Part shown: positions 41,639-51,500 of the stretch, piece after piece
Numbering within the stretch: position 1 is the first letter of the stretch
How the letters are laid out: each line of letters starts with the position of its first letter
Assembly (NCBI RefSeq): GCF_025685545.1
Contig: NZ_JAGSYC010000025.1
Coordinates: 186,001 to 250,000 of the forward strand
DNA length: 64,000 nt
Direction: 5' to 3'
Source of the DNA: Granulicella paludicola
Lineage (GTDB): Bacteria > Acidobacteriota > Terriglobia > Terriglobales > Acidobacteriaceae
Made by a program: the position numbers and the translations under genes
The notes under the pieces: model-generated
Told to the model about the DNA's origin: nothing
Databases searched by the model: none
Seen by the model: the letters and a program-made list of their open reading frames with translations, nothing else

Positions 41639-42424
41639 TTAGCGGCCCATCCAGCCGCCGTCTACCGTGATGACGCTGCCGGTGGTGTAGTCGCTGGCGG
41701 GGGCACTCAGGTAGAGTGCGGCGCCGGCGAGGTCCTGCGGCTGGCCCCAGCGGCCTGCGGGGATGCGCTCGAGGATCTGGCGGTTACGTGTCTCGTCTGC
41801 CTGCAGCGCTTCAGTGTTGGTGGTGGCGAAGTAGCCGGGAGCGATCGCGTTGACCTGGATGTGCTTCGGCGCCCACTCGTTCGCGAGCGCCTTGGTGAGC
41901 TGGGCGACTCCACCTTTGCTGGAGGCGTAGGCAGGGACGCGAATACCTCCCTGGAAGCTGAGGAGTGAGGCAATGTTCACGATTTTTCCTCCGACAGGCT
42001 TGCCTTCGGGGCCTGACACCTCGCGAGCGATGACCTCGCGCGCGAAGAGCTGCGAGAGCTGAAAGACACCGGTAAGGTTGACCTGCAGAACCTGCTGCCA
42101 GCTTTCGAGCGTAGTGTCGACTGCGGCATCGCGGTGGATGGTGCCTGCATTGTTGACAAGAATGTCGACCTTGCCGAAGTGCTTATGTACCGCCCCGAAG
42201 AGAGTCTCTGCGCCGGTGGTGCTGGATAGGTCGGCCTGGAAGGCTGCGGCGGTGCCGCCGATGCTCTCCGCGGTTTCGGTGGCGGCGCGACGGTTGCCGT
42301 GGACGGCGACGGTGGCACCGGCCTCAGCGAGGGCCGTGGCGATGGCTGCGCCGAGGCCGCTGGCGGCTCCGGTGACGAGGGCGACTTTGCCGTCGAGACG
42401 AAAGAGATCGAGGATGCTGGACAT
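41639..42424 (-). CDS. kduD: 2-dehydro-3-deoxy-D-gluconate 5-dehydrogenase (KduD)
   Basis: A 261-residue SDR enzyme. TGAASGLGAAIA is the NAD-binding glycine motif, NNAG is the structural motif, and SLLSFQGGIRVPAYASSKGG contains the catalytic Ser and YxxxK. SILDLFRLDGKVALVTG and AIAPGYFATTNTEALQADETRNRQILERIPAGRWG are close to KduD. It interconverts 2,5-diketo-3-deoxygluconate and KDG, the step after KduI in pectin uronate breakdown. It forms a minus-strand pair with the cupin gene, divergent from kduI. KduI, KdgK and the aldolase in this cluster complete the route. Confidence 0.9.
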   Translation of the reverse strand: MSSILDLFRLDGKVALVTGAASGLGAAIATALAEAGATVAVHGNRRAATETAESIGGTAAAFQADLSSTTGAETLFGAVHKHFGKVDILVNNAGTIHRDAAVDTTLESWQQVLQVNLTGVFQLSQLFAREVIAREVSGPEGKPVGGKIVNIASLLSFQGGIRVPAYASSKGGVAQLTKALANEWAPKHIQVNAIAPGYFATTNTEALQADETRNRQILERIPAGRWGQPQDLAGAALYLSAPASDYTTGSVITVDGGWMGR

Positions 42425-42437
42425 AGGTTCAGTCTAC

Positions 42438-42962
42438 CTATGCGGGCGTGTTGCCGGTGGTGGAGATGAGGTAGAAGGTGACACTGGTCTCGGTGGTGCG
42501 CTTGTGCGGGGTGCCGCGCGGGATGACGAGCATGTCGCCCTTCTTGAGGTGCAGCTTCGTTGCTCCTTCGGAGGTGGGGGCGAGCCATTCGCTGGGCTTG
42601 GTGTTACGACCGTTTTGGGGTGTGCCGCCAACGTCGTAGAGAGTTTCACCGTCCAGAATTTGAACGATGTGGTCACGTCCTTCGTGCCATTCGAACTCCT
42701 TCGCGGCCTTCTTGTCTTCGGTGGTGAGGACGATGGTGAAGGGCAGCGATGCGGGTTGGAAGAGGTTGTCGTTGCCCGGAGTGGTGTGCAGCTTTGCTGT
42801 GGACTCGGCAATCTTCTCGGCCGAAAAAAGCTGGAAAGGCACAGGAGCGGCGATCTGCGCGGGAGCTTCTGCGAAGAGGGCTTTATCGGTAAGGGGCAGG
42901 GCGGCAGCGGCGGCGAGAGGCACCGTCTGCAGGAAGACGCGGCGAGAAGGACGTTTGACCAT
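42438..42962 (-). CDS. Tat-exported cupin-domain protein
   Basis: A 174-residue protein. From the ATG at 42962 the N-terminus is MVKRPSRRVFLQTVPLAAAAAL, a typical twin-arginine signal; an alternative ATG lies at 42977. One cupin barrel follows: EWHEGRDHIVQILDGETLYDVGG is motif 1 (with His/Glu/His-like ligands), and KLHLKKGDMLVIPRGTPHKRTTE is motif 2. It probably binds a metal and a small sugar acid or phenolic in the periplasm. It is 13 bp from kduD and therefore likely co-transcribed. Its presence in a uronate cluster is common in Acidobacteria from memory; its function is unknown. Confidence 0.78.
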   Translation of the reverse strand: MVKRPSRRVFLQTVPLAAAAALPLTDKALFAEAPAQIAAPVPFQLFSAEKIAESTAKLHTTPGNDNLFQPASLPFTIVLTTEDKKAAKEFEWHEGRDHIVQILDGETLYDVGGTPQNGRNTKPSEWLAPTSEGATKLHLKKGDMLVIPRGTPHKRTTETSVTFYLISTTGNTPA

Positions 42963-43055
42963 GCAGAAGTGAAACATATTCCATAGAGGTTTTCCAAGCG
43001 GGCCGGAGTTGCGTGGCGATGTCTATACTTAGGGGGCAGGATTTTGGGAGAACCT
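42963..43055. promoter_or_regulatory. Divergent control region of the cupin/kduD and kduI/kdgK/aldolase operons
   Basis: A 93-bp spacer that must carry both promoters. TATACT at 43024-43029 is a good -10 box for kduI, but no convincing -35 is seen. GGGAG lies 5 nt before the kduI ATG. No regulator gene (KdgR type) is adjacent, and no clear palindrome was found in the spacer. Confidence 0.45.
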
Positions 43056-43892
43056 ATGAAGCTGCTGCAAATGGCTGATGCTGTGCGCTATCCACGCATG
43101 ACGACCGCGGAGTTGCGCGAGACGTTTCTGCTGGAGGGCGCGTTTGTGCCAGGCGAGATTTCGCTGGCGTATGTTGATCTGGACCGCACGGTGCTGGGTG
43201 GGGCGGTACCGACGGGAGCTCCGCTAACGCTGGAGACGTATCCTGAGCTGCGCTCGGATTTCTTCTGCGAGCGGCGCGAGCTGGGCGTGCTGAACGTCGG
43301 TGGCGCAGGTACGGTAACTGTGGATGGAGCCGTGTTTGAACTGGGCAAGCTCGATTGCCTGTATGTGTCGCGTGGCAGCAAGAGTGTGGTCTTTGCGAGC
43401 GACGAAGGGGCTGCGCCTGCAGCATTCTACCTGCTGAGCTATCCGGCGCACACCGAGCATCCGACGCGCATGGTGACCTTCAAGGAGCTTGAGGCTGGTG
43501 CTGTGCATCTGGGTAGCGAAGAGACCTGCAACAAGCGCTCGATCTATAAAGCGATCTTCCTCGACGGCATTCGCAGCTGCCAGCTCGTGATGGGCTTTAC
43601 GCTGCTGGCTCCGGGATCGAACTGGAACACGATGCCTCCGCATACGCATATGCGACGCAGCGAGGTGTATTTCTACTTCGACGTGGACTCGTCGCAGAAG
43701 GTCGTTCATTTGATGGGACCAGCCGATGAGACGCGGCATTTGATTATGAGCGACCGCGATATCGTAGTCAGCCCGGGCTGGAGCATTCACGCGGGCGTTG
43801 GCACGAAGAGCTACGGTTTCTGCTGGGGCATGGGTGGCGAGAACCAGCGCTATGACGATATGGACGCGGTCGCCATCGCCGATCTGAAGTAA
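43056..43892 (+). CDS. kduI: 5-keto-4-deoxyuronate isomerase (KduI)
   Basis: A 278-residue protein, the same length as E. coli KduI. The zinc ligands fall at exactly the E. coli positions: H196 and H198 in PPHTHMRRSE, E203, and H245 in SPGWSIHAGVGTKSYGF. It converts 5-keto-4-deoxyuronate (DKI), the product of unsaturated uronate released by pectate or glucuronan breakdown, to 2,5-diketo-3-deoxygluconate. A cytoplasmic enzyme. The ATG at 43056 is fixed by GGGAG 5 nt upstream; a TTG at 43044 is rejected. It heads kduI-kdgK-aldolase. Confidence 0.97.
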   Translation: MKLLQMADAVRYPRMTTAELRETFLLEGAFVPGEISLAYVDLDRTVLGGAVPTGAPLTLETYPELRSDFFCERRELGVLNVGGAGTVTVDGAVFELGKLDCLYVSRGSKSVVFASDEGAAPAAFYLLSYPAHTEHPTRMVTFKELEAGAVHLGSEETCNKRSIYKAIFLDGIRSCQLVMGFTLLAPGSNWNTMPPHTHMRRSEVYFYFDVDSSQKVVHLMGPADETRHLIMSDRDIVVSPGWSIHAGVGTKSYGFCWGMGGENQRYDDMDAVAIADLK

Positions 43893-43907
43893 GAAGACGA
43901 GGTTTGC

Positions 43908-45017
43908 GTGCATAAGAGTACGACGACGAAGTTGACGATTCGGGCAGCGAGGGCCTGCAAGTGGGACCTCGTGTCGCTGGGTGAAGTGATGTTGCGCTTC
44001 GATCCGGGCGAGGGTCGGATCGTGGGCTCGCGCAGCTTCAACGTATGGGAGGGTGGCGGCGAGTACAACGTCGCTCGCGGCCTGCGGCGCTGCTTTCAGC
44101 AGCGGTCGGCGATTGTGACGGCGCTGGTCGATAACCCGGTGGGACGGCTGGTGGAAGACCTGATGCTGCAGGGTGGTGTGGGGCTGGACTACCTGCAGTG
44201 GCGCGAGTTCGACGGCGTGGGTCGCAAGGCCCGCAACGGCGTGTACTTCCTTGAACGGGGCTTTGGCGTGCGCGGCGGTCTGGGTATGATGGACCGCGGC
44301 AATACGGCCATCTCGCAGTTGAAGCCAGGCGATGTGGATTGGAACAAAATCTTCTCGCCCAAAGGTGACGGAGTGCGTTGGTTTCATACCGGCGGCGTGA
44401 TGGCGGCGTTGAGTGAGAACTCGACGGCGGTCGTGCGCGAAGCGATGACGGCAGCGAAGAAGCATGGCACGTTGGTCAGCTTCGATTGCAACTATCGACC
44501 GTCGCTCTGGAAGACGCGTGGCGGTCGCAAGGGTTCTGTGAAGGTGAACCGAGAACTGATGCCGCTGGTAGATGTACTGTTCGGACACGAGGGCGATGTA
44601 GCTGAGGTGTTGACCGAAGCCGCGCATGGGCCGGTGTGGCATACGCTCGAAAGCTTTGCTCCGATGGCCGAGCGAGTGGTGAGCGAGTTCCCAAATCTGA
44701 AGGTGATCGCGAGCACTGTGCGCAAGCCGATTACGGCGAACCGCAACGGCTGGAGCGCCTTTGGATATATGGGTGGCAAATCCTACGAGGCGCTGAAGTT
44801 CGACGATCTGGAGATTCTGGACCGTGTGGGCGGTGGAGATTCCTTTGCGTCGGGGCTGATCTATGGGCTGTTGAATGGCAAGGGGATGAAGTGGTCGCTC
44901 GACTGCGGCGTGGCGCATGGAGCGTTGGCGATGACGACGGCTGGGGATTCGTCGATGGCGAGCCTGGCTGAGGTTGAGCGGTTGATGGCTGGCGGCAGCG
45001 CAGGTACGGTTCGGTAG
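43908..45017 (+). CDS. kdgK: 2-keto-3-deoxygluconate kinase (KdgK, PfkB family)
   Basis: A 369-residue PfkB kinase. It starts at a GTG with GAGG 6 nt upstream. WDLVSLGEVMLRFDPGEGR is the sugar-kinase start, WEGGGEYNVARGL is the substrate loop, and the catalytic base is D311 in VGGGDSFASGL. RRSAIV and NRNGWSAFG fit KDG kinases. It phosphorylates KDG to KDPG, the substrate of the aldolase that follows 24 bp downstream. It is somewhat longer than the usual 310-340 residues, with an extra N-terminal basic segment. An aminoimidazole-riboside kinase-like role is unlikely from context. Confidence 0.9.
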   Translation: MHKSTTTKLTIRAARACKWDLVSLGEVMLRFDPGEGRIVGSRSFNVWEGGGEYNVARGLRRCFQQRSAIVTALVDNPVGRLVEDLMLQGGVGLDYLQWREFDGVGRKARNGVYFLERGFGVRGGLGMMDRGNTAISQLKPGDVDWNKIFSPKGDGVRWFHTGGVMAALSENSTAVVREAMTAAKKHGTLVSFDCNYRPSLWKTRGGRKGSVKVNRELMPLVDVLFGHEGDVAEVLTEAAHGPVWHTLESFAPMAERVVSEFPNLKVIASTVRKPITANRNGWSAFGYMGGKSYEALKFDDLEILDRVGGGDSFASGLIYGLLNGKGMKWSLDCGVAHGALAMTTAGDSSMASLAEVERLMAGGSAGTVR

Positions 45018-45041
45018 TTGATCGAGAGATAAGAGGTTGTG

Positions 45042-45695
45042 ATGACGAAGCAGGAAGTGCTGTCAGGAATCAAAAACATCGGCTTGGTGCCGGTGCTGCG
45101 TGCGGAGAGTGAAGAGCAGGCGTTTGCCCTGGCTGTGGCAATCGCCGATGGCGGCGTGACGTGTCTCGAGGTGACGATGACCGTGCCCGGCGCGGTGAGA
45201 GTGATTGCGCGGCTTGCGAAGGAGCGGCCGGAGATTCTGCTGGGTGCAGGTACAGTGCTCGACGTCGAAAGCGCGAAGGCCTGCATCGGCGAGGGCGCGA
45301 CGTTCATCGTGAGCCCTGCATTCGATGAGAAGACTGTGGAGCACTGCCGAAAGAATGAGATCGCTGTACTGCCTGGCGCGCTGACGCCGACAGAGGTGCT
45401 GCGGGCATGGAACGCGGGCGCGGATGTGGTGAAGATCTTTCCGGCGAGCGCGATGGGCGGGGCGAAGTATTTGAAGAGCCTGAAGGCCCCGCTGCCGCAG
45501 ATCCAGATGATTCCGACGGGCGGCGTATCGCAGGCGACGGCGCATGAGTTCCTGGAGGCCGGTGCGTTTGCTCTGGGTGTGGGCGCGGATCTGGTGGATA
45601 CGAAGGCGATCAAGAACGGTCATCCTGAGACGGTGACGGCGGATGCGAAAAAGTACCTTGAGATTGTGAAGGCGTTTCAGGCGCGCAGTCTCTAA
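45042..45695 (+). CDS. eda: KDPG aldolase (2-dehydro-3-deoxyphosphogluconate aldolase)
   Basis: A 217-residue class-I aldolase. The Schiff-base lysine is K131 in DVVKIFPAS, the assisting E43 lies in CLEVTM, and the phosphate/substrate loop is MIPTGGVS with T159. GAGTVLDVESAKACIGEGATFIVSP matches KDPG/KHG aldolases. It splits KDPG into pyruvate and glyceraldehyde-3-phosphate, ending the uronate pathway and serving Entner-Doudoroff flux. The ATG at 45042 has AGAGG 5 nt upstream. It is the last gene of the operon, closed by an 18-bp hairpin. Confidence 0.95.
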   Translation: MTKQEVLSGIKNIGLVPVLRAESEEQAFALAVAIADGGVTCLEVTMTVPGAVRVIARLAKERPEILLGAGTVLDVESAKACIGEGATFIVSPAFDEKTVEHCRKNEIAVLPGALTPTEVLRAWNAGADVVKIFPASAMGGAKYLKSLKAPLPQIQMIPTGGVSQATAHEFLEAGAFALGVGADLVDTKAIKNGHPETVTADAKKYLEIVKAFQARSL

Positions 45696-45709
45696 GACAT
45701 TTGTCCACG

Positions 45710-45750
45710 CAAACAAGAACGGCTCCCGATGAGGGAGCCGTTCTTGTTTG
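45710..45750. terminator. 18-bp perfect hairpin between the KDPG aldolase and the efflux operon
   Basis: CAAACAAGAACGGCTCCC pairs perfectly with GGGAGCCGTTCTTGTTTG around GATGA. The A/T-rich outer part (AAACAAGAA/TTCTTGTTT) supplies T-tracts on both strands. It terminates the kdu operon and the RND operon (stop at 45759). Confidence 0.9.
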
Positions 45751-45758
45751 TTGCATAC

Positions 45759-47255
45759 CTACTGCTTTGGGAGTTGCGTGCGATCCCAGCCTCCGCCAAG
45801 CGCGAGAATCAGGTTGACGGTCGAGTCCATGCGGCGGCGCAGGATGTCGATGTCGTTGACCTCGTTGTTGAGTGCTGTGGTCTGCGCGGTGATGACCTGC
45901 AGGTAGTTGTCCACGCCGCCAACGTAGCGGTTATTGAAGATGCGCTCGGACTCGAGGGCAGCGGCGGTGGCGCTGTGCTGTTCGTCGGCCTCGTCTGTGA
46001 GGGTATGCAGGGAAGCGAGGTTGTCCTCGACCTGCTGGAAGCCCACGAGTACTGACTGCTTGTAGGCTGCAGAGTTGCGGTCGAAGAGAGCGATCGCCTC
46101 TTCCTTGATGCCCTTGCGTCGGCCGCCGTCAAAGATCGTGAAAGCGAGGCCGGGACCGAGCGAGTAGACAACATTGGAAGGGTTGAAGACCGTCGCGAGG
46201 GACGCAGTGCTCTGATAGCCAAGCGCACCACTCAGCAGCACGGTCGGATAATAAGCTGCCTGCGCGATGCCGATGGCCTCGTTGCCTTCATTGGCACGAC
46301 GTTCTGCAGCTGCGATGTCAGGGCGACGTTCGAGAAGCTCCGAAGGCAGTCCTGCCGGGATGATGGGTGGAACGGTAGTCTCAGGCAAAGGCGAAAAGGG
46401 AATGTCCAGCATCGCAGGTGGCTTGCCGATCAGCACCGCGATCGCATGCTCATAGTTCGCTCGCTGCACGGCGACGTCGGTGGCGCGAACACGAGCGGCA
46501 TCAAGCTGGGTCTCTGCCTGTGTGACATCCGACTTTGGTGCGATACCGCCGTTGAAGCGATTCGTAGTGATGCGTACAGCATCCTGGTACTGCTTGACGG
46601 TATCGTTGAGCAGACGCTGCAGGCGATCAGCCGTGCGCAGCTCGAAGTAATCCATCGCCAACGTGGCCTGCAGTGAGAGCAGGATATTTTCGCGATCAGC
46701 TGCGGAGGCCTGAATCTCCTCTTTGCCTGCGGCGATATTCTTACGCACCGTGCCCCAAAGGTCGGCCTCGTAGTTGATCTCCACCGGATACTGCGTGCTG
46801 GTGCCTGTGTTGCCTACGAAGTTCGGCGCGGCGTTGAAGTAGGGCGAGCCGTTGTAGCGGCCGGCGGTGCTTGTGGGATCTATGCCAAGCGTGGGGAAGC
46901 GATCTGCTTTACGGATACGAACTTCGGCCTCTGCCGCGCGAATGTTGGCATCGGCCTGTCGCAGTGTCTGGTTGGCGGTCTCCACCTGTGGCTCCAGCTC
47001 GTTGAGCTGCGTGTCGTTGAAGATCGTCCACCAGGCGCCGCGCGGGAGGCTGTCTGCCGGTTGCCCGGGCTTCCAGCCTGAGTTGGACTGGCCGTTACCG
47101 TTCGGCTGCGCTTCCTTATAAGCAGGAGGGGCAGGCGTTACAGGGACCTTATAGGCCGGACCGACGCGGCAGCCCGCCAGAAGCGCGGAGGCTGCGAAGA
47201 ACCACGGCAGGCGTAGATGCCGCGAGGCGCGTGGCGTTTGAGGTTGTTCGGTCAT
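45759..47255 (-). CDS. Outer-membrane efflux lipoprotein (TolC/NodT family)
   Basis: A 498-residue protein. A lipoprotein signal (FFAASALLAGC, cysteine near residue 29) is followed by VGPAYKVPVTPAPPAY, the OprM/NodT N-terminus. Two OEP domains follow, with the coiled-coil motifs LRQADANIRAAEAEVRIRKADRFP and the IAVLIGKPPA/ERRPDIAAAERRANEGNEAIGIAQAAYYPT signatures. It forms the trimeric outer-membrane exit duct for the RND pump encoded just upstream. Its ATG overlaps the stop of the adaptor gene by 4 bp (ATGA), so translation is coupled. Confidence 0.95.
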   Translation of the reverse strand: MTEQPQTPRASRHLRLPWFFAASALLAGCRVGPAYKVPVTPAPPAYKEAQPNGNGQSNSGWKPGQPADSLPRGAWWTIFNDTQLNELEPQVETANQTLRQADANIRAAEAEVRIRKADRFPTLGIDPTSTAGRYNGSPYFNAAPNFVGNTGTSTQYPVEINYEADLWGTVRKNIAAGKEEIQASAADRENILLSLQATLAMDYFELRTADRLQRLLNDTVKQYQDAVRITTNRFNGGIAPKSDVTQAETQLDAARVRATDVAVQRANYEHAIAVLIGKPPAMLDIPFSPLPETTVPPIIPAGLPSELLERRPDIAAAERRANEGNEAIGIAQAAYYPTVLLSGALGYQSTASLATVFNPSNVVYSLGPGLAFTIFDGGRRKGIKEEAIALFDRNSAAYKQSVLVGFQQVEDNLASLHTLTDEADEQHSATAAALESERIFNNRYVGGVDNYLQVITAQTTALNNEVNDIDILRRRMDSTVNLILALGGGWDRTQLPKQ

Positions 47256-48487
47256 TTTGCCCCCGCTGCGGATGTCTTGATCTGTACCGGCGCGCCTTCC
47301 GCGATGGAGTCGGACGGGTCGACGATGATCGTATCGCTGGCCTGAACGCCTGAGGCGATCTCGAGTGTCTTGCCATTGTCCTTGCCGATGGTGACGTGCT
47401 GCAGGTGAACCTTGCCGTCCTTCACGACCGCGACCTGCATGCCCTGCGAGCGGAAGAGCACCGCGTTTGCGGGGATGGAAAGCAGCTGGGCCTGCGTCGG
47501 GATCTTGAAGTGGACGAAGACGTAGGCGCCGGGGAGCAGTTTGCCGCTCTTGTTGTCGATATCCACTTCGACGTTCAGCGTGCGGGTGCCGGAGTCGATG
47601 GTGCCCGAGTTCCGGGTGACGGTACCGACGAAGCCCTGGCCGGGATACTCATCGAGCGTGAGCGTCGCCTTGTCGCCGTTGTGGATGTCCGGGGCGTAGA
47701 ACTCAGGGATAGCGACGAAGACACGCAACTGGTTGGTAGAAGCTACACGGAAGAGCTCCTTCGCAGTGTTGCTGCTCGCGGATGAGCCGGAGTCGATGAG
47801 ATCGCCAATGTCGGTGTTACGTACAGTCACGACGCCGGTGTAGGGTGCATAGATCTTCTCAAACGACTGCAATTGAGCGAGGCGGCGAACGTTGGCCTCC
47901 GCGGCCTCGACTGCGGCCCGCTTAGCCGATGCCCCCGAGACCGCGACGTCGGTCTCCTGCTTCGACACGGAGTCAGATTTCAGCAGGTTCTGGTAGCGCT
48001 CAGAGGTCGTGTTGGCGAGGTTGAGATCGGCCTGCGCGCTCTTGAGGTCTGCGCGAGCCACCTGTAGCTGTTCGTCAAGCTCGGGGGTTTCGATGGTTGC
48101 CATGAGCTGTCCCTTGGTGACGTGCGCGCCGATGTCGAAGTACCAGCTCTTCAGGTAGCCGCTGGTCCGCGCATAGATCGGTGTATCGACGAAGGCCTGC
48201 GTGTTTCCGGGCAGCTCCAACTCATTCGTGCTGCCGCTAGCGGTTGGCTTGATCACGCTGACCGTCGGCACGGAGTTATCGATGGTCACCTGCTTGAGGT
48301 TGCGCTCGTCGGCGAAGTGGCCTACCAGGCGATAGCCGACGCCGAGCAGGATCAGTACGGCCGCGATAATGACGATAGCGCGCGCCGCTGGCGGAATGCC
48401 AGGAGCGTGGTGATCGCCGTCGCGGGCAGGGTAGGTGGTGTCTTCGTTCATGTGGGCGTTCTGGTCGTTGATGCCGTTGGGGGACAT
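47252..48487 (-). CDS. RND efflux periplasmic adaptor (MFP)
   Basis: A 411-residue protein with one N-terminal helix (about residues 36-55, ARAIVIIAAVLILLGVGYRLV). Lipoyl/barrel halves lie around ELELPGNTQAFVDTPIYARTSGYLKSWYFDIGAHVTKGQLMATIETPELDEQL and YAPYTGVVTVRNTDIGDLIDSG, separated by an alpha-hairpin (about 130-190). A C-terminal membrane-proximal domain follows. It links pump and exit duct. The start has GGAG about 9 nt upstream; a second ATG lies at 48451. It lies 21 bp after the pump gene. Confidence 0.95.
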   Translation of the reverse strand: MSPNGINDQNAHMNEDTTYPARDGDHHAPGIPPAARAIVIIAAVLILLGVGYRLVGHFADERNLKQVTIDNSVPTVSVIKPTASGSTNELELPGNTQAFVDTPIYARTSGYLKSWYFDIGAHVTKGQLMATIETPELDEQLQVARADLKSAQADLNLANTTSERYQNLLKSDSVSKQETDVAVSGASAKRAAVEAAEANVRRLAQLQSFEKIYAPYTGVVTVRNTDIGDLIDSGSSASSNTAKELFRVASTNQLRVFVAIPEFYAPDIHNGDKATLTLDEYPGQGFVGTVTRNSGTIDSGTRTLNVEVDIDNKSGKLLPGAYVFVHFKIPTQAQLLSIPANAVLFRSQGMQVAVVKDGKVHLQHVTIGKDNGKTLEIASGVQASDTIIVDPSDSIAEGAPVQIKTSAAGAK

Positions 48488-48508
48488 GGTCGAGTCTCCG
48501 GTGTTCTG

Positions 48509-51500
48509 TTAGTGCGAAGCAGTTGCTGGATCGGAATCGGGCGTCTTCTCTTCAAAAGGCTTGCTGCCACTGTGCAGCAGAGCGAAGACCGCAGGGACGA
48601 AGATGAGGGTGGCGAGGGTTGCGAAGCTCAGGCCGCCGATAACGGCGCGGCCGAGCGGTGCATTCTGCTCCCCGCCGTCGCCGGCTCCAAGGGCCATGGG
48701 AATCATGCCGATGATCATAGCCAGCGCAGTCATACAGACAGGACGGAAACGGGTGGCGCCCGCTTCGAGAGCCGCCTTGATCGAATCGCCGTGGGCAGAG
48801 AGTCGTTCCTTTGCGAACGAGACCACCAGGATCGAGTTGGCAGTGGCGACGCCCATACACATGATCGAACCCATCAGCGCAGGCACCGACAGCGTGGTGT
48901 GCGTCAACATGAGGAAGAGCACGATGCCGGCGATAGCGGCAGGTAGAGCCGTGATGATGATGAATGGATCGAGCCATGACTGGAAGTTGACCACGATGAG
49001 CAGGTAGACCAGCAGGATCGAAAAGACGAGACCGAAGAGGAGTCCGGTGTAGGACGCCTTCATCGTATCTACCTGGCCGCGCACGCTGAGGAAGTTTCCG
49101 CGTGAGAGCTTTGGCTTGTACTTGTCCACCACCTTCTGCACGTCATTTGCCACCGAGCCGAGGTCACGATCCTGCACGTTGGCATAGATGTCCAGCGTGC
49201 GGCGGATGTTGTAATGCGAGACGATCGGCACCTCGGAGCCAGGCGTGATCGTTGCAACGTCGGCGAGAATTTCAGGCGTCTTCGCTGTGGGCGAATTCAC
49301 GGGTATGTTCTGCAGATCCTGCATCGTTTCGATCTGATACTGAGGAGTCTGCGCCACGATGTTGTAGGTGATGCCGTTCTTGGTATTGAGGTAGAACTGC
49401 GGTGACAACTGCGTGGAACCGGAGAGGATGTTCAGCGCGGAGGTGCCGATATCGCGTTGCGTATAGCCACCCTGCGATGCCTTCGTACGATCGACCGCGA
49501 CGTTGAGCACGGGGTAATCGTTGGGCTGCTGAAGGCGAAGATCGACGAGGCCGGGAATGCGGCGCAACTCGGTGAGCATCTGTCCGGCGACGTTGCGGTT
49601 GCCGGTCTGGTCGTTGCCGTCGATCTGGATGTCGATCGGAGCAGGTAGGCCGAAGTTCAGGATTTGCGTGACGATATCCGATGGCAGGAAGTAGAACGTG
49701 ACGCCGGGGAACTGACGCGGGAGTTTCTGGCGCAGCGTGCGGACGTAGTCAGCGGTGGGGCCGTGGTTCTCTTTGAGCGACACGAGAATATCGCCGTCGC
49801 CTGCTCCGAAGAGACCGCTGGTGGCGTGCTGCGTGTTCAGCGTCGAGTAAGGCAGACCGATGTTATCGAGGATGTTGTCCATCTGGTCGGCTGGAATCAC
49901 CGAGCGGATGCTTTGTTCGACGAGATCACAGGTCTTGGCCGTCTCTTCGATGCGGGTACCGGTCTTGACGCGAACGTGCAGGATGAAGGATCCGTTGTCG
50001 GTGTTGGGGAAGAAGTTCTGGCCAAGGACCGGAACCAACAGCAGAGCGACGACGCAGAGGATGAGCCAGATGGGGATGAAGATCTTGCGCAACTCGACGA
50101 GTCTGCCGAGCATGGCGACATACGCTGTGCGGACACTCTCGAAGATCTTTTCAAAGCCGCGCTGGAAGCGAGCAAGCGGGTTATTGGAAGGCGTCGCGTG
50201 ATGATCGTGAGCCTTCAGGAGATACATCGCCAGCGTCGGTACCAGGGTACGAGACAGGATGTACGAGGCAAGCATGGCGAAGACAACGGCTTCAGCCAGG
50301 GGGACAAAGAGGAAGCGCGCAACGCCCGCCAGGAAGAACATGGGCAGGAACACGATACAGATCGACAACGTCGAGACGAGTGCCGGAACCGAGATCTGCG
50401 AGGCGCCTTCGAGAATGGCTTCGTGCAGCTCATGGCCTTCTTCGAGGTAGCGCTCAATGTTTTCGATGGTTACGGTCGCGTCGTCGACAAGGATGCCGAC
50501 GGCGAGTGCGAGACCGCCGAGGGTCATGATGTTGATGGTCTGACCGAGTAGCGAAAGGATAATGATGGAGCTGAGAATCGAGAGCGGGATCGAGACGGCG
50601 ATGATCAGCGTCGAGCGCCATGATCCGAGGAACAGGAGGATCATCAGGCCGGTAAGGGCGGCGGCGATGATGGCTTCTCGCACCACGCCGCTGACCGAAG
50701 ATCGAACGAAGATCGATTGATCGCCAATGAGCGTGATCTTCAGATTCGGCTGATTGACGATCGCCTTGATGCGCGGCAGCATGTCCTTGATACCCTGCAC
50801 GACCGACAGCGTGGAAGCTGAGCCAGACTTGAGGGCCACAATCAGAACGCCACGACGACCGTCCTGGCGAACGATATTGGTTTGAGGAATCGATCCGTCG
50901 GTGACGTCTGCGACGTCCTTAAGGTAGATCGTTGCGCCGTTGAGTTGCTTGATGGGGAGGTTGCCAAGTCCAGCGACGGTGGTCGGCGTGCTGTTGAAGC
51001 GGACGTCGTACTCAGCTGTGCCGATCTTGGCGGTTCCGCCGGGCTGTACGACGTTCTGCGCGGCCAAGGCGTTGATGATGTCTGTGGGGGAAAGGGACTC
51101 AGCCTGCAGGCGCTTTGGGTCGAGGTTGACCATGATCGAACGCTGTTTGCCGCCATAAACGTTCGGGATCACGGCGCCGGGAACGGTTACGAGTTGCGGA
51201 CGGATGTAGTTGAGTCCGATGTCATTGAGCTGCTGCTCGTCAAGACCCTCACCTGAAAGTCCGAGCTGTACGATGGGCACGCTCGATGCTGAGAAGTTGA
51301 TGATCTGCGGAGGCAGAAGGCCTGGAGGAAGGGAACGGAGTTCGAACTCGGAGGCGGCAGAGACTTGAGCGTTGGCCGTGTCGAGTGACGCGCCGGGCTG
51401 GAGGTACACCTTGATGATGACCTGACCGTTGATCGTCGTCGATTCGATATGCTGCACGTTATCAACGAGGGTAGTCAGCACCTTCTCGTATGGAGTCGTG

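Noticed and set aside
43224-44918. 564-codon minus-strand frame opposite kduI and kdgK
   Set aside because: Kdu enzymes on the plus strand have all active-site residues. The minus frame is Arg/His/Gln-rich noise.
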